From contig NZ_CP017111.1 of the NCBI RefSeq assembly GCF_001723605.1, positions 1,426,001 to 1,490,000 of the forward strand: a stretch of 64,000 nucleotides of DNA, written 5' to 3'. Shown piece after piece: positions 52,404 to 61,442 of the stretch (position 1 is its first letter; the number at the start of each line of letters is the position of its first letter). The position numbers were made by a program, and so were the translations under genes. The stretch is from Sulfurospirillum halorespirans DSM 13726 (GTDB taxonomy: Bacteria; Campylobacterota; Campylobacteria; Campylobacterales; Sulfurospirillaceae). The notes beneath the pieces were generated by a model. The model worked only from the letters and a program-made list of their open reading frames with translations, did no database searches and was not told the origin of the DNA.

Positions 52404-53922
52404 CGTTCAATCCTATAGAGATTTTACTGGTATAGAGTTTGATTTTATCATCTTGAATAATTTTATCGGTTGTGATCCTGTATTTTTTTAACGCTGTCAA
52501 ATCTTGAATAAATTCCGTAATCCTTTTTTCACTTTGATTACGAACGAAAAAGTTGAGTTGTTTTTGCTTAAATTCTATGGCTTCAACTTTGCAGCCATTT
52601 TGGTTTGAAAGTTGGAAGATTTCTAAAAGCATTAACGCTTTCATTGGGTACGAGATCTTTTTATTATAGATTTCACTTAAGAGTTTTTTTCTAAATTCAA
52701 ACTTAGTGGTCTCATTGTTAACCAAAGTATCCACTTTCTCTTTTTCAGCTTTGAGCTTGGCTAACTCTTGTCTAATTGCAGATGTTTTTTGAAAAATCTC
52801 ATTGTATTCACTTGTCTCTTTTACTGCTTTGAGGCTTAGAAAAGAGTGGTATGCAAATTGATATGCAGGGTAAGCAAGACTTAAGATAATACTCGCAGCC
52901 ATGATGCCTAAAAGTTTACCAGAGGCTCTGTATTTAAGAGGTGGAGGTCTTTTGTAGATTGAAAAATTGAGATTATCGTCTTGATTTTCCATATAAAGCT
53001 GAGCACTCAGCATCATTAAAATATGAATTTGATCGATGTACCACTCTTTCGAGTTAATAGCGATGCTAAAATTGAACTCAAAAGATTCTAATCCAAGGTA
53101 ACTTTTACCATACTCTTCAATGCCTGAAAATGCACCAATTTCAGATCCTAGATAGATACGATCAATAAAATCGATGTTATAAGAGCGTTTTGTAAAGACT
53201 AAAACATCGCTAATGTATAAGAAAATTTCTCCAAAAAGTTGCATTAAACTTTGTTGGTATTGGTTATTGGTTGCTCTAAGCCCTTCGTTGGTTAAGAGTT
53301 TGTAAAAATCTTCTTCATCGATGCGCTCACCGATGAGTTCACAAAATTTTTCGTTGATCTCTTTGAGTGAGTAGTGCAGTGATTTCGAGTAGATATATTC
53401 ACCGCCTTTATAGATGGTTAAAAAGGCATCTGCTTTTTGAAAATAGACAAAACAGTGTGTTCCCTCAGCTTCAATAAAATTTTTACGGTAAAGCGCTTTA
53501 ATTAAAAAAGGTGCAGCGGTAACATAATCAATATAGCGTGTTTTTTCTTTAATAGGTGTGAGTTTGGAATGAATAAGGGTTGCATCAATAATAAAGATAT
53601 TAAAAGAGCGATTTTTAGCATCTTTGGATTCTGTCTCAATATAACTAATAACGTATTCAATCGCTGAATCAAGGGCTAATTCATCGTAAACTTTGATCTC
53701 TATGGCATCTTTGAGGTCACTATCGGGAATATTGCGGCTAACATCTATCGTAGCACTAATAACATCGCGCGCTTGAAGATAGGAGATAAAAAAAGCATTT
53801 TTATCACTTTTTTCGAGCTTATTAAGTTTAATTTCATTTTTAGAGTAAGAATAAGAAACAAGCGACAAAGGGTCTATAGATACAATTTCTGAGCTAGAAC
53901 GTTTATCCTCAGGTGCGGCCAT
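52396..53922 (-). CDS. PilM-PilN-like fusion protein of the competence operon
   Basis: A 508-residue protein, first gene of the operon; AAAAGGGG lies about 9 bases before its ATG. Residues 1-330 are soluble with an actin-like/PilM flavour (FFISYLQARDVISATIDV, VYFQKADAFLTIYKGGEYIYSKSL, IDRIYLGSEIGAFSGIEEY). One membrane span follows (about 337-357), then a coiled coil and a small ferredoxin-like domain (VEAIEFKQKQLNFFVRNQSEKRITEFIQDLTAL), which is the PilN layout. In most type IV pilus systems these are separate proteins. The first part may be degenerate, since I see no clear nucleotide-binding motif. Confidence 0.65.
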   Translation of the reverse strand: MAAPEDKRSSSEIVSIDPLSLVSYSYSKNEIKLNKLEKSDKNAFFISYLQARDVISATIDVSRNIPDSDLKDAIEIKVYDELALDSAIEYVISYIETESKDAKNRSFNIFIIDATLIHSKLTPIKEKTRYIDYVTAAPFLIKALYRKNFIEAEGTHCFVYFQKADAFLTIYKGGEYIYSKSLHYSLKEINEKFCELIGERIDEEDFYKLLTNEGLRATNNQYQQSLMQLFGEIFLYISDVLVFTKRSYNIDFIDRIYLGSEIGAFSGIEEYGKSYLGLESFEFNFSIAINSKEWYIDQIHILMMLSAQLYMENQDDNLNFSIYKRPPPLKYRASGKLLGIMAASIILSLAYPAYQFAYHSFLSLKAVKETSEYNEIFQKTSAIRQELAKLKAEKEKVDTLVNNETTKFEFRKKLLSEIYNKKISYPMKALMLLEIFQLSNQNGCKVEAIEFKQKQLNFFVRNQSEKRITEFIQDLTALKKYRITTDKIIQDDKIKLYTSKISIGLNDE

Positions 53923-53959
53923 TTTTTAAACCCCTTTTATTCTAAAAATTGTCATTATT

Positions 53960-53980
53960 TCACTGATCATCATACAGTGA
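53960..53980. promoter_or_regulatory. Short inverted repeat upstream of the competence operon
   Basis: TCACTG (53960-53965) and CAGTGA (53975-53980) flank a 9-bp spacer in the 83-bp gap between era and the first operon gene. It might be an operator for the operon or a weak terminator stem for era. TAGAAT further down on the minus strand is a possible -10. Evidence is thin. Confidence 0.3.
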
Positions 53981-54005
53981 CTTTATTGCATTATGGTGAC
54001 AGACT

Positions 54006-54896
54006 TTATTCTACTATATAACCAATTTTCTTCAACATTTCTTTATCTTGGCTCCAACCTTGCTTAACAACCACAACAAGTTTCAAAAAGACACGTTTTT
54101 GTGACAGAGATTCAATGAGCAAACGTGCGCTGGAACCGATTCTCTTGATGGTTTGACCCTCTTTGCCGATTACAATACCTTTTTGACTTTTTTTGTCAAC
54201 AATAATAGTAGCATAAATATTATCGATTGTCTCTTTTTCATCCACTTTATCGATGATAACATCCGCAAAATAGGGGATTTCGTCACTGGTATTTTCAAAA
54301 ATAGCTTCACGAATCAGTTCTTTATAAATGTCGCGCGCACGCTCTGTTGTGAGGATTTCAGGATCATAAAGATAGGGATGTTCTGGCATAAATTTGGAGA
54401 TCGCTTCTAAAAGATAGGATTGTGAGATTCCTTTTTTAATCGAAACAGGAATAAGGGCTACAAATTTATCTTGATACGCTTGGTACTCCGTGATCTTATC
54501 AAAAAGAGCTGTTTGGGATATGCTATCGGTTTTAGTGAGTAAGACCATGTGTGGAATATTAGCTTTATTGAGCGCTGAAAAATCAATATAATTTTGAATA
54601 CTATCGCTTGCAGGGGCAAGAAAAAGAATAAGATCGCAATCGCCCATTGCTTTCATAGCTTCTTCGAGCATAAATTGGTTAAGAAGCCTCTCTTGTTCAT
54701 GAATACCGGGTGTGTCAATAAAAATAATTTGGGTATTTTCATGCATTGCAATGATGTTGAGGCGCTTCCTCGTTGCATTGGCTTTATGTGAAACCATCGC
54801 GAGTTTTTCGCCGACAAGCCAGTTGAGTAGGGAACTTTTACCCGCATTGGGTCTACCAATAACGGCAACGTACCCTGTTTTAGTTTTTTCGTTCAT
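54006..54896 (-). CDS. era: GTPase Era
   Basis: A 296-residue Era GTPase that assists 30S ribosome maturation. G1 is GRPNAGKSS, G3 is DTPGIH, G4 is TKTD, and the effector segment has NATRKRLN. The C-terminal KH domain (DKKSQKGIVIGKEGQTIKRIGSSARLLIE) binds 16S rRNA. It follows hslU by 13 bp and may be in the same transcript as hslVU and rplI. Confidence 0.96.
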   Translation of the reverse strand: MNEKTKTGYVAVIGRPNAGKSSLLNWLVGEKLAMVSHKANATRKRLNIIAMHENTQIIFIDTPGIHEQERLLNQFMLEEAMKAMGDCDLILFLAPASDSIQNYIDFSALNKANIPHMVLLTKTDSISQTALFDKITEYQAYQDKFVALIPVSIKKGISQSYLLEAISKFMPEHPYLYDPEILTTERARDIYKELIREAIFENTSDEIPYFADVIIDKVDEKETIDNIYATIIVDKKSQKGIVIGKEGQTIKRIGSSARLLIESLSQKRVFLKLVVVVKQGWSQDKEMLKKIGYIVE

Positions 54897-54909
54897 TTTG
54901 CTTCTTTAA

Positions 54910-56235
54910 TTATAAAATATAGCGGCTGCTATCTTCACTCTCGACGATGGCATCAAGCTTTTCATGTACAAGTTCTTTGCTTACATGTAAGGTTTCACCT
55001 GCGTGTTCATCGGCGGTGTAACTGATGTCTTCTAGGACTTTTTCGATAATCGTATGAAGCCTTCTCGCTCCTATATCTTCAGTCTTTTCATTGGTGATTT
55101 GAGCGATTTTTGCAATCGACGCAATGGCATCATCCTCAAAAATAAGCTCTACACCTTCCGTTTTTAAAAGGGCTTGGTATTGACGTAAAAGGGAGTTTTT
55201 GGGTTGTGTCAAAATTTTGTAGAGAATCTCTTCTGTGAGTGAGCTGAGTTCCACGCGCAGTGGAAAACGACCTTGAAGTTCTGGAATGAGGTCGCTTGGT
55301 TTACTCACATGAAATGCACCTGCTGAGATAAAAAGAATGTGATCGGTTTTAATGCTTCCGTATTTGGTATTGACATCACTGCCTTCCACAATCGGCAAAA
55401 GATCACGTTGAACGCCTTCTTTGCTTGGATCACTACGGTGTGATTGTGAAGCGCTCACAGCAATCTTATCGATCTCATCAATGAAAATAATGCCGCCATT
55501 TTGAGCTCTCTCTCTGGCTTCACTTTTAACGGCTTCCATGTCCAAAAGTTTTTCGCTCGCTTCGATTTTCAGTGCTTCTTTGGCGTCTTTGACTTTCATC
55601 TCTTTTTTGATGTTATTTTGACCTGAACCTAAAATCTTGATAAAAGACTCTTGCACTTTGATCATTTCAGGAGGAAGCGAAGAATCGCCCAAATCACTGC
55701 TGTTTTGAGAAATTTCCACTTCAATTTTCAGATCATCCAGTTCACCATCACGAAGCCTTTGGCGCATCTTCTCAGAACTTTTTTCATAATCCGCTTTTTT
55801 CTCTTCGCTCACACCTTTTGGAAGAGGAGGAAGCAGTTTCTCGATGATCGTTTTTTCTACATGTAAGGCTATATCGTCTTGGTTTTTCTCTTTGTGTTCA
55901 GCTTTAACAAGGTTAATAGACGCCATCATCAAATCGCGTACCATCGACTCAACATCACGTCCAACAAAGCCCACTTCCGTGTATTTACTCGCTTCCACTT
56001 TCACAAAGGGTAATGAGAGCATTTTTGCCATACGGCGCGCAATTTCTGTTTTTCCCACACCGGTTGAGCCGATCATCAAGATGTTCTTGGGCATCACCTC
56101 TTCTGCCATTTCACCTTCAAGCTGGAGTCTTCTGTAACGATTGCGAAGGGCGATGGCGATGGCTTTTTTAGCATTAAACTGTCCGATGATATACTCATCC
56201 AAATAGGCAACGGTTTGTTTGGGTGTTAAATTCAT
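54910..56235 (-). CDS. hslU: ATP-dependent protease ATPase subunit HslU
   Basis: A 441-residue AAA+ unfoldase of the HslUV protease. N-terminal [17 protein letters not shown], Walker [14 protein letters not shown], Walker [12 protein letters not shown], the intermediate domain (about 110-240) and the C-terminal tail ending in ...SRYIL that docks into HslV are present. The start overlaps hslV by 4 bp. Palindrome copies at 54981 (LHV) and a near copy at 55858. Confidence 0.96.
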   Translation of the reverse strand: MNLTPKQTVAYLDEYIIGQFNAKKAIAIALRNRYRRLQLEGEMAEEVMPKNILMIGSTGVGKTEIARRMAKMLSLPFVKVEASKYTEVGFVGRDVESMVRDLMMASINLVKAEHKEKNQDDIALHVEKTIIEKLLPPLPKGVSEEKKADYEKSSEKMRQRLRDGELDDLKIEVEISQNSSDLGDSSLPPEMIKVQESFIKILGSGQNNIKKEMKVKDAKEALKIEASEKLLDMEAVKSEARERAQNGGIIFIDEIDKIAVSASQSHRSDPSKEGVQRDLLPIVEGSDVNTKYGSIKTDHILFISAGAFHVSKPSDLIPELQGRFPLRVELSSLTEEILYKILTQPKNSLLRQYQALLKTEGVELIFEDDAIASIAKIAQITNEKTEDIGARRLHTIIEKVLEDISYTADEHAGETLHVSKELVHEKLDAIVESEDSSRYIL

Positions 56236-56777
56236 GCTTCTGTACTCTCTAAAACAAACGTTTTAATGTTGTCGTTGGTGTAAATACACAGTTCACTGGC
56301 AATTTTAAGGCTCTCTTTCACCAGTGTCTCTTCATCCAAATTGGCGTGACGATCAAGTGCGCGTGCAGCTGAAATGGCGTAGTTTCCGCCACTCCCAATC
56401 GCTGCAATTTTACCATCTTCGGGTTCAACGACATCACCCGTGCCGCTGAGAATGTAAATATGCTCGCATGTGAGTACAATCATCATCGCTTCAAGACGTC
56501 TGAGCATCTTATCTTTGCGCCATTCTTTAGAAAATTCAATGACTGATTTGTACAAATCGCCTTTTTTCTGCTCTAAAATACCCTCAAACATATCAAAAAG
56601 GTTAAACGCATCAGCAGTGCTTCCTGCAAAACCTGCTAAGATTTTTCCGTTGTAGAGTTTGCGAATTTTCGTGGCATTACTTTTAAGCACGGTATTGCCA
56701 AAAGTGACTTGCCCGTCACCGCCAATAACCGCTTTTTTGTCGCCGCGACACGCAAGGATGGTGGTTGCTTCAAACAT
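56232..56777 (-). CDS. hslV: ATP-dependent protease peptidase subunit HslV
   Basis: A 181-residue HslV with a four-residue propeptide (MFEA) before the mature N-terminus TTILACR, so the catalytic Thr is residue 5. [27 protein letters not shown] and [14 protein letters not shown] are family motifs. It forms the double hexamer chamber capped by HslU. It starts 5 bp after rplI. Confidence 0.96.
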   Translation of the reverse strand: MFEATTILACRGDKKAVIGGDGQVTFGNTVLKSNATKIRKLYNGKILAGFAGSTADAFNLFDMFEGILEQKKGDLYKSVIEFSKEWRKDKMLRRLEAMMIVLTCEHIYILSGTGDVVEPEDGKIAAIGSGGNYAISAARALDRHANLDEETLVKESLKIASELCIYTNDNIKTFVLESTEA

Positions 56778-56782
56778 AAAAT

Positions 56783-57229
56783 TTATTCTCCAAGAATAAT
56801 AAGCGCCAATGTGGCGTGAATACCGTGTCCTAACTTAATACTTACATCAAAATTACCCGTAGTTTTGATTGCATGTTCAAGCTCAACGGTTTTTTTATCG
56901 ATTTCGATTTTGTGTTGCTCTTTAAGTTCATGCGCAATTTCCTCTTTAGTCACTGCACCAAAAAGACTTCCATTCGCGCCAAGTTTACGTTTGACTGTAA
57001 GTTTTAATTCACCCAATTTTTTCTCTATCGCTTTAAGATTGGCGATTTCTTCCGCTTCTGCAGCTGCTTTTTTGCGTTGGTCTGATTCGTATTTTCGCAT
57101 CACTTCATTGGTCGCCAAAAGCGCAAAGCCTTTACCAATGAGGAAGTTTTGACCGTAACCGTCTTTAACCTCTTTGATTTCGCCTTTTTTACCCAAATCT
57201 TTAACATCTTTAATCAATAAAACTTTCAT
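56783..57229 (-). CDS. rplI: 50S ribosomal protein L9
   Basis: A 148-residue L9. The N-terminal rRNA-binding domain has the signature [34 protein letters not shown], followed by the long connecting helix (about 40-75) and a C-terminal domain ([27 protein letters not shown]). Usual length. Located between the rhodanese gene and hslV. Confidence 0.97.
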   Translation of the reverse strand: MKVLLIKDVKDLGKKGEIKEVKDGYGQNFLIGKGFALLATNEVMRKYESDQRKKAAAEAEEIANLKAIEKKLGELKLTVKRKLGANGSLFGAVTKEEIAHELKEQHKIEIDKKTVELEHAIKTTGNFDVSIKLGHGIHATLALIILGE

Positions 57230-57247
57230 ATAAAATCCTTTAGTTTT

Positions 57248-57667
57248 CTATTTCATCGTTTTTGGAAGTGGGGCATTTTTCAGCTTTTCACCGTGAAATG
57301 CATCAATGCCACCACTGAGTTGGGCGATATTGGAAAAGCCCATTCTACGTAAAATAAATAGCATTTGCGTTGTGCGCCCACCGATATGACAGTAAAAAAT
57401 CAAAAGCTTACCGGAGAGCTTTTTCAGCTCATCCATGTGTTGATGAATGGTCGACGTTGGTAAAAGCATGTCTGTGCCTTTGATGCTTGACTCAGAATAC
57501 TCATACATCTCTCTGATGTCAATCAGCACAAAATCAAGTCTCTTTTGAGCTCTTAGATTTAGCATTACATGTAACTCTTCGCCACTGACTTCGCAGCTTT
57601 TTGTTACTGTTTGAACTAAATTCATCATTGCTTCTTCACTCCATTCATCGTTAATTGGCTCATCCAC
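57248..57667 (-). CDS. Rhodanese-domain protein
   Basis: A 139-residue single rhodanese domain. The active-site loop is YCHIGGRTTQM, with Cys as the persulfide-carrying nucleophile. ATG 57667 lies 5 bp after argG with no good ribosome site; ATG 57628 (MMNLVQTV) has GGAG 10 bases upstream and may be the real start. It might move sulfur for thiolation or detoxify cyanide/thiosulfate; no partner is indicated. The palindrome at 57565 is read LHV. Confidence 0.85.
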   Translation of the reverse strand: MDEPINDEWSEEAMMNLVQTVTKSCEVSGEELHVMLNLRAQKRLDFVLIDIREMYEYSESSIKGTDMLLPTSTIHQHMDELKKLSGKLLIFYCHIGGRTTQMLFILRRMGFSNIAQLSGGIDAFHGEKLKNAPLPKTMK

Positions 57668-57672
57668 TGAGA

Positions 57673-58902
57673 TTAAGCTTTGCCTTGCTTTTTTCTATTT
57701 TTACCGCTAATGATAAAGCGTAATGCATTCAGCTTAATAAAGCCTTCGGCATCTTTTTGGTTGTACACTTCATCTTCTTCAAACGTACAGAATGCTTCAT
57801 TGAAAAGATTATTGGTTTTAGAATCTCTTCCGATAACCGAAACATTGCCTTTGTAGAGTTTAAGTTTAACCGTGCCGTTAACACCCTCTTGCGATTTATC
57901 AATAGCTGCTTGCATCATTTCACGTTCAGGTGAGAACCAAAAACCATTGTAAATCGTTTTTGCATAGCGAGGCATAATCTCATCTTTAAAGTGCGCCGCT
58001 TCACGATCCAGCGTAATGCTCTCAATCGCTCTGTGAGCACGAAGCATAATCGTACCACCAGGCGTTTCATAGCAACCTCTACTTTTCATACCTACAAAAC
58101 GGTTTTCAACAATGTCTGTGCGACCAATACCGTGTTTGCAACCGAGTTCATTCAGTTTAGTAAGCATCGTAGCAGGGCTAAGTTTAACACCATTCAATGC
58201 GACTGGATCACCTTTTTCATAGGTAATTTCAATGACTTCGGATTGATCAGGCGCTTTTTCAGGACTTACGGTCCATCTCCACATATCCTCTTCTGGTTCA
58301 GCCGCTGGATTTTCAAGCACAAGTCCCTCGTAAGAGATGTGAAGCAAGTTTGCATCCATAGAGTAGGGTGATTTACCTGGCTTTTTCTCAATGCTGATAC
58401 CATTTTTTTCTGCATACGCTAGTAATTTTTCACGAGAGTTCAAATCCCATTCGCGCCAAGGCGCGATGATAACAAGGTCTGAATTCATGCTCAAATATCC
58501 CATCTCAAAACGGACTTGATCATTTCCTTTACCCGTTGCACCATGACTTACGCCATCGGCTCCGACCATCGCAGCGATCTCTGCTTGACGTTTTGCAATG
58601 AGTGGTCTAGCAATAGAGGTTCCAAGAAGATACTCACCTTCATAAATGGCGTTAGCTCTAAACATTGGGAATACATAATCTTTAACAAATTCTTCTTTTA
58701 AATCTTCAATAAAAATATTTTCTGGCTTAATGCCTAAAGAGATGGCTTTTTTGCGCGCTGGCTCTAACTCTTCACCTTGACCAATGTCCGCTGTGAACGT
58801 GACTACTTCACATTTGTACTCATCTTGGAGCCATTTTAAAATAATACTGGTATCAAGTCCACCTGAATAGGCTAAAACTACTTTTTTAACATCTTTTTTC
58901 AT
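57673..58902 (-). CDS. argG: Argininosuccinate synthase
   Basis: A 409-residue enzyme condensing citrulline and aspartate in arginine synthesis. ATG 58902 ([25 protein letters not shown]) is chosen with GAGGA upstream; an in-frame codon at 59001 would add 33 residues not seen in the family. The ATP-binding [19 protein letters not shown], and [18 protein letters not shown] motifs are clear. It is divergent from the S4-domain gene and followed by the rhodanese gene. Confidence 0.96.
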   Translation of the reverse strand: MKKDVKKVVLAYSGGLDTSIILKWLQDEYKCEVVTFTADIGQGEELEPARKKAISLGIKPENIFIEDLKEEFVKDYVFPMFRANAIYEGEYLLGTSIARPLIAKRQAEIAAMVGADGVSHGATGKGNDQVRFEMGYLSMNSDLVIIAPWREWDLNSREKLLAYAEKNGISIEKKPGKSPYSMDANLLHISYEGLVLENPAAEPEEDMWRWTVSPEKAPDQSEVIEITYEKGDPVALNGVKLSPATMLTKLNELGCKHGIGRTDIVENRFVGMKSRGCYETPGGTIMLRAHRAIESITLDREAAHFKDEIMPRYAKTIYNGFWFSPEREMMQAAIDKSQEGVNGTVKLKLYKGNVSVIGRDSKTNNLFNEAFCTFEEDEVYNQKDAEGFIKLNALRFIISGKNRKKQGKA

Positions 58903-58921
58903 AATACGAATCCTCACAGAA

Positions 58922-58927
58922 TTTATA
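58922..58927 (-). promoter_or_regulatory. Possible -10 element of argG
   Basis: TATAAA on the minus strand, 19 bp before the argG start. No ARG-box-like palindrome is evident, but a TTACATGTAA copy lies farther upstream at 58986-58995 in the divergent region. Confidence 0.35.
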
Positions 58928-59058
58928 GAATTGCGTGATGGTAGCGCAAGTTTGTAAAAACTTTGCTTATGCTTTAGGCAGGATTTTACATGTAAAGTCA
59001 AAAAAGCAAGTTTAAATATTCTTTTGATAGAATGGGCGTTAAATCCTAAGGATGGGGT

Positions 59059-59304
59059 ATGAGAGTCGATAAATTTTTAAACAGCGTAAATATTACCAAG
59101 CGTCGCGCCATATCAGAAGATATGTGCAAAAATGGCGTTGTTTGCATTAATGGCACGGTTGCAAAGCCTGCAAAAGATGTCAAAGTCGGTGATATTATTA
59201 CGATTAATTATCTTGAAAAAGCAGTGAAATACGAAGTTTTGCAAATTCCTGAAGCCAAAACCATTCCAAAAACGAAACAAAACGAATACGTAAGGGAAGC
59301 GTAA
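59059..59304 (+). CDS. S4-domain RNA-binding protein (Hsp15-like)
   Basis: An 81-residue protein with an S4 domain: [47 protein letters not shown]. Single-domain S4 proteins such as Hsp15/RqcP bind ribosomal RNA, for instance on stalled 50S subunits. AAGGA precedes ATG 59059 and TAGAAT (59028-59033) is a possible -10. Its stop shares a base with the trpD start, so it leads the trpD-tsaE-lptB-rpoN run. Confidence 0.88.
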   Translation: MRVDKFLNSVNITKRRAISEDMCKNGVVCINGTVAKPAKDVKVGDIITINYLEKAVKYEVLQIPEAKTIPKTKQNEYVREA

Positions 59305-60287
59305 TGAATTACCAAGAGGCCTATGCACAGTTTAATGCGCTCTTTGAAAATGAACTCAGTTCTGAAGCAGCAGTGCAATTTTTAGTTGAACTCTACGAGC
59401 GAGGTGAGAGTTTTGAGGAGATCGCAGCTGCGGCAAATGTGATGCGTGAACACAGCGTCAAGCTCGATATTCCAGCGCATTTAAAAGCCGAACTGATTGA
59501 CATTGTAGGCACAGGTGGCGATAAAAGCGGAACGTTTAACATCTCCACAACGACTTCCATTGTTTTAGCCGCTCTTGGGTGCAAAGTCGCCAAACATGGT
59601 AGTGGCTCAGCCACTTCACTCTCTGGTAGTGCGGATGTGCTTAAAGCGTTAGGACTCAACCTTAGTTTAACACCTGAAAAACAGATCAAAATGCTTGAAG
59701 AGTGTGGTTTCGTTTTTATGTTTGCGATGAATCATCACCCTTGCATGAAACACATCATGCCAATTCGAAAAAGTCTCTCACATCGTACGATTTTTAATAT
59801 GTTAGGACCTCTTGCCAATCCTGCCGGGGCTCAAAAACAGATGATTGGTGTGTTTCATGTGGATTACATTGATCGTTTTAGTAAAGCATTACGAGAGCTT
59901 GGGACAACGAAAAGTATGGTCGTAAGCTCTTTAGATGGACTGGATGAAGTGAGCATCACCGCTCCTACACGTTACACGATGATTGAAAATAAAGTCATCA
60001 CCGAAGGTGAAATCAACCCTGAAGATTATGGCTTTACATTGGCTCCGCTTGAAGCGATCAAAGGTGGGGAGAGTGTTCAAAATGCCGAGATTACCCGCGC
60101 CATTTTACGTGGTGATGAAAAAGGCGCCAAACGCGATGTCGTCCTTTTAAATGGCGCATGCGCTTTGATGATTGATGGAAAAGCCAGAGATATGCAAGAA
60201 GGCATAGCGCTCATGAAAGAGGCCATTGAGAGTAAAAAAGCGTGGGATAAGCTGGGCGAAATTATTAAGCTCTCCTATCTCATATGA
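59304..60287 (+). CDS. trpD: Anthranilate phosphoribosyltransferase
   Basis: A 327-residue TrpD, second step of tryptophan synthesis. IVGTGGDKSGTFNISTTTSIVLAALG is the PRPP/Mg motif, HGSGSATSLSGSADVLKALGL and FNMLGPLANPAG are also diagnostic. No other trp genes are in the window. It is coupled by overlaps to the S4 gene before it and tsaE after it. Confidence 0.95.
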   Translation: MNYQEAYAQFNALFENELSSEAAVQFLVELYERGESFEEIAAAANVMREHSVKLDIPAHLKAELIDIVGTGGDKSGTFNISTTTSIVLAALGCKVAKHGSGSATSLSGSADVLKALGLNLSLTPEKQIKMLEECGFVFMFAMNHHPCMKHIMPIRKSLSHRTIFNMLGPLANPAGAQKQMIGVFHVDYIDRFSKALRELGTTKSMVVSSLDGLDEVSITAPTRYTMIENKVITEGEINPEDYGFTLAPLEAIKGGESVQNAEITRAILRGDEKGAKRDVVLLNGACALMIDGKARDMQEGIALMKEAIESKKAWDKLGEIIKLSYLI

Positions 60288-60715
60288 GTCAACGCTATGA
60301 GAAAGTGTGCGATTTAGCGCACTTAAATGCTTTTGCCACAGAGATAAAAGATGAGCTTGGAAACGCTGGCGTACTTCTTCTTCGCGGCAATCTTGCCAGT
60401 GGGAAGACCGCTTTTGTCAAAGCATTTGCTCTAGCTTTAGGCATTAAAGAAGCGATTTCATCACCCACTTTTTCGATTTTGCATGAGTATAAGGGAAAAT
60501 TGTTTCACTATGATATTTACCAATGCGGGAGCAACGGTTTTTTGCAAAGTGGTTTGATCGAAAAATTAGATACTGAGGGTTACCATCTCATCGAGTGGGG
60601 CGACGCTGAGTTCGAAAAATTACTGCACCATTTTGGGATAGGATACAGTACAATTGATATCGAAATACTGGATTTAAAACGCAATTATAAGGTTCACATC
60701 AATGCATACGCTTAA
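60284..60715 (+). CDS. tsaE: tRNA t6A synthesis ATPase TsaE
   Basis: A 143-residue TsaE. The P-loop is LLRGNLASGKTAFVKAFA (residues 33-50), followed by ISSPTFSILHEY and FHYDIYQ, and IEWGD near the C-terminus. It supports threonylcarbamoyl-A37 formation with TsaB and TsaD. It overlaps trpD by 4 bp and lptB by 14 bp. Confidence 0.93.
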   Translation: MSQRYEKVCDLAHLNAFATEIKDELGNAGVLLLRGNLASGKTAFVKAFALALGIKEAISSPTFSILHEYKGKLFHYDIYQCGSNGFLQSGLIEKLDTEGYHLIEWGDAEFEKLLHHFGIGYSTIDIEILDLKRNYKVHINAYA

Positions 60716-61424
60716 CGTTCAAGAATTACAAAAAACGATTAAAAAAACGCAGATTATCAAAGGGGTTTCGCTTGATGTCAAAAGTGGCGAAGTCGTAGGA
60801 CTTTTAGGCCCCAATGGTGCGGGTAAAACAACGATGTTTTATATGATCTGTGGGCTTATTCCACCGACTTCTGGAACGGTCTATTTTGACAATCATGATG
60901 TGACCAAAATACCTTTACATGTAAGAGCAAAACTGGGCATTGGCTATCTTCCTCAAGAATCAAGTATCTTTAAAGATTTGAGTGTAGAAGAGAATATTAT
61001 GCTTGCTGCTGAGATTGTCTATCCGAACAAAGAAGACGCTATGAAGCGTGTGGAAGAGCTATTAAATCTGCTCAACATCGAGCCGATTCGCAAACGCAAT
61101 GGCGTAAGCCTGAGCGGTGGCGAGAGACGTCGTTGTGAAATCGCACGTTCCCTTGTCTTGCAACCTAAATTTCTTTTACTGGATGAGCCTTTCGCGGGAG
61201 TCGATCCTATCGCAGTCTCCGATATTCAAGGCATTGTGCAAGAGCTTGCAAAACTTGGTATTGGTGTTTTGATTACCGACCATAATGTGCGCGAAACACT
61301 TGCTATTTGCGATAGGGCGTATGTGCTCAAAGATGGCGCACTTTTAGCCAGTGGAAGCAGCGATGAAGTTGCTCAAAACAAACTGGTCAAAACCTACTAT
61401 CTTGGCGAAGATTTCAGGTTTTAA
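60702..61424 (+). CDS. lptB: LPS export ABC transporter ATPase LptB
   Basis: A 240-residue ATPase powering LptB2FG lipopolysaccharide extraction. Walker A GPNGAGKTTMFYMI, Q-loop GYLPQESSIFKDLSVEEN, signature LSGGERRRCEIARSL, Walker B FLLLDEPFAGVDP and H-loop ITDHNVRETL are all present and match LptB closely. As in many bacteria it is followed by rpoN. A palindrome copy at 60915 is read LHV. Confidence 0.95.
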   Translation: MHTLNVQELQKTIKKTQIIKGVSLDVKSGEVVGLLGPNGAGKTTMFYMICGLIPPTSGTVYFDNHDVTKIPLHVRAKLGIGYLPQESSIFKDLSVEENIMLAAEIVYPNKEDAMKRVEELLNLLNIEPIRKRNGVSLSGGERRRCEIARSLVLQPKFLLLDEPFAGVDPIAVSDIQGIVQELAKLGIGVLITDHNVRETLAICDRAYVLKDGALLASGSSDEVAQNKLVKTYYLGEDFRF

Positions 61425-61442
61425 CCCACAAGGAGATTGTTT

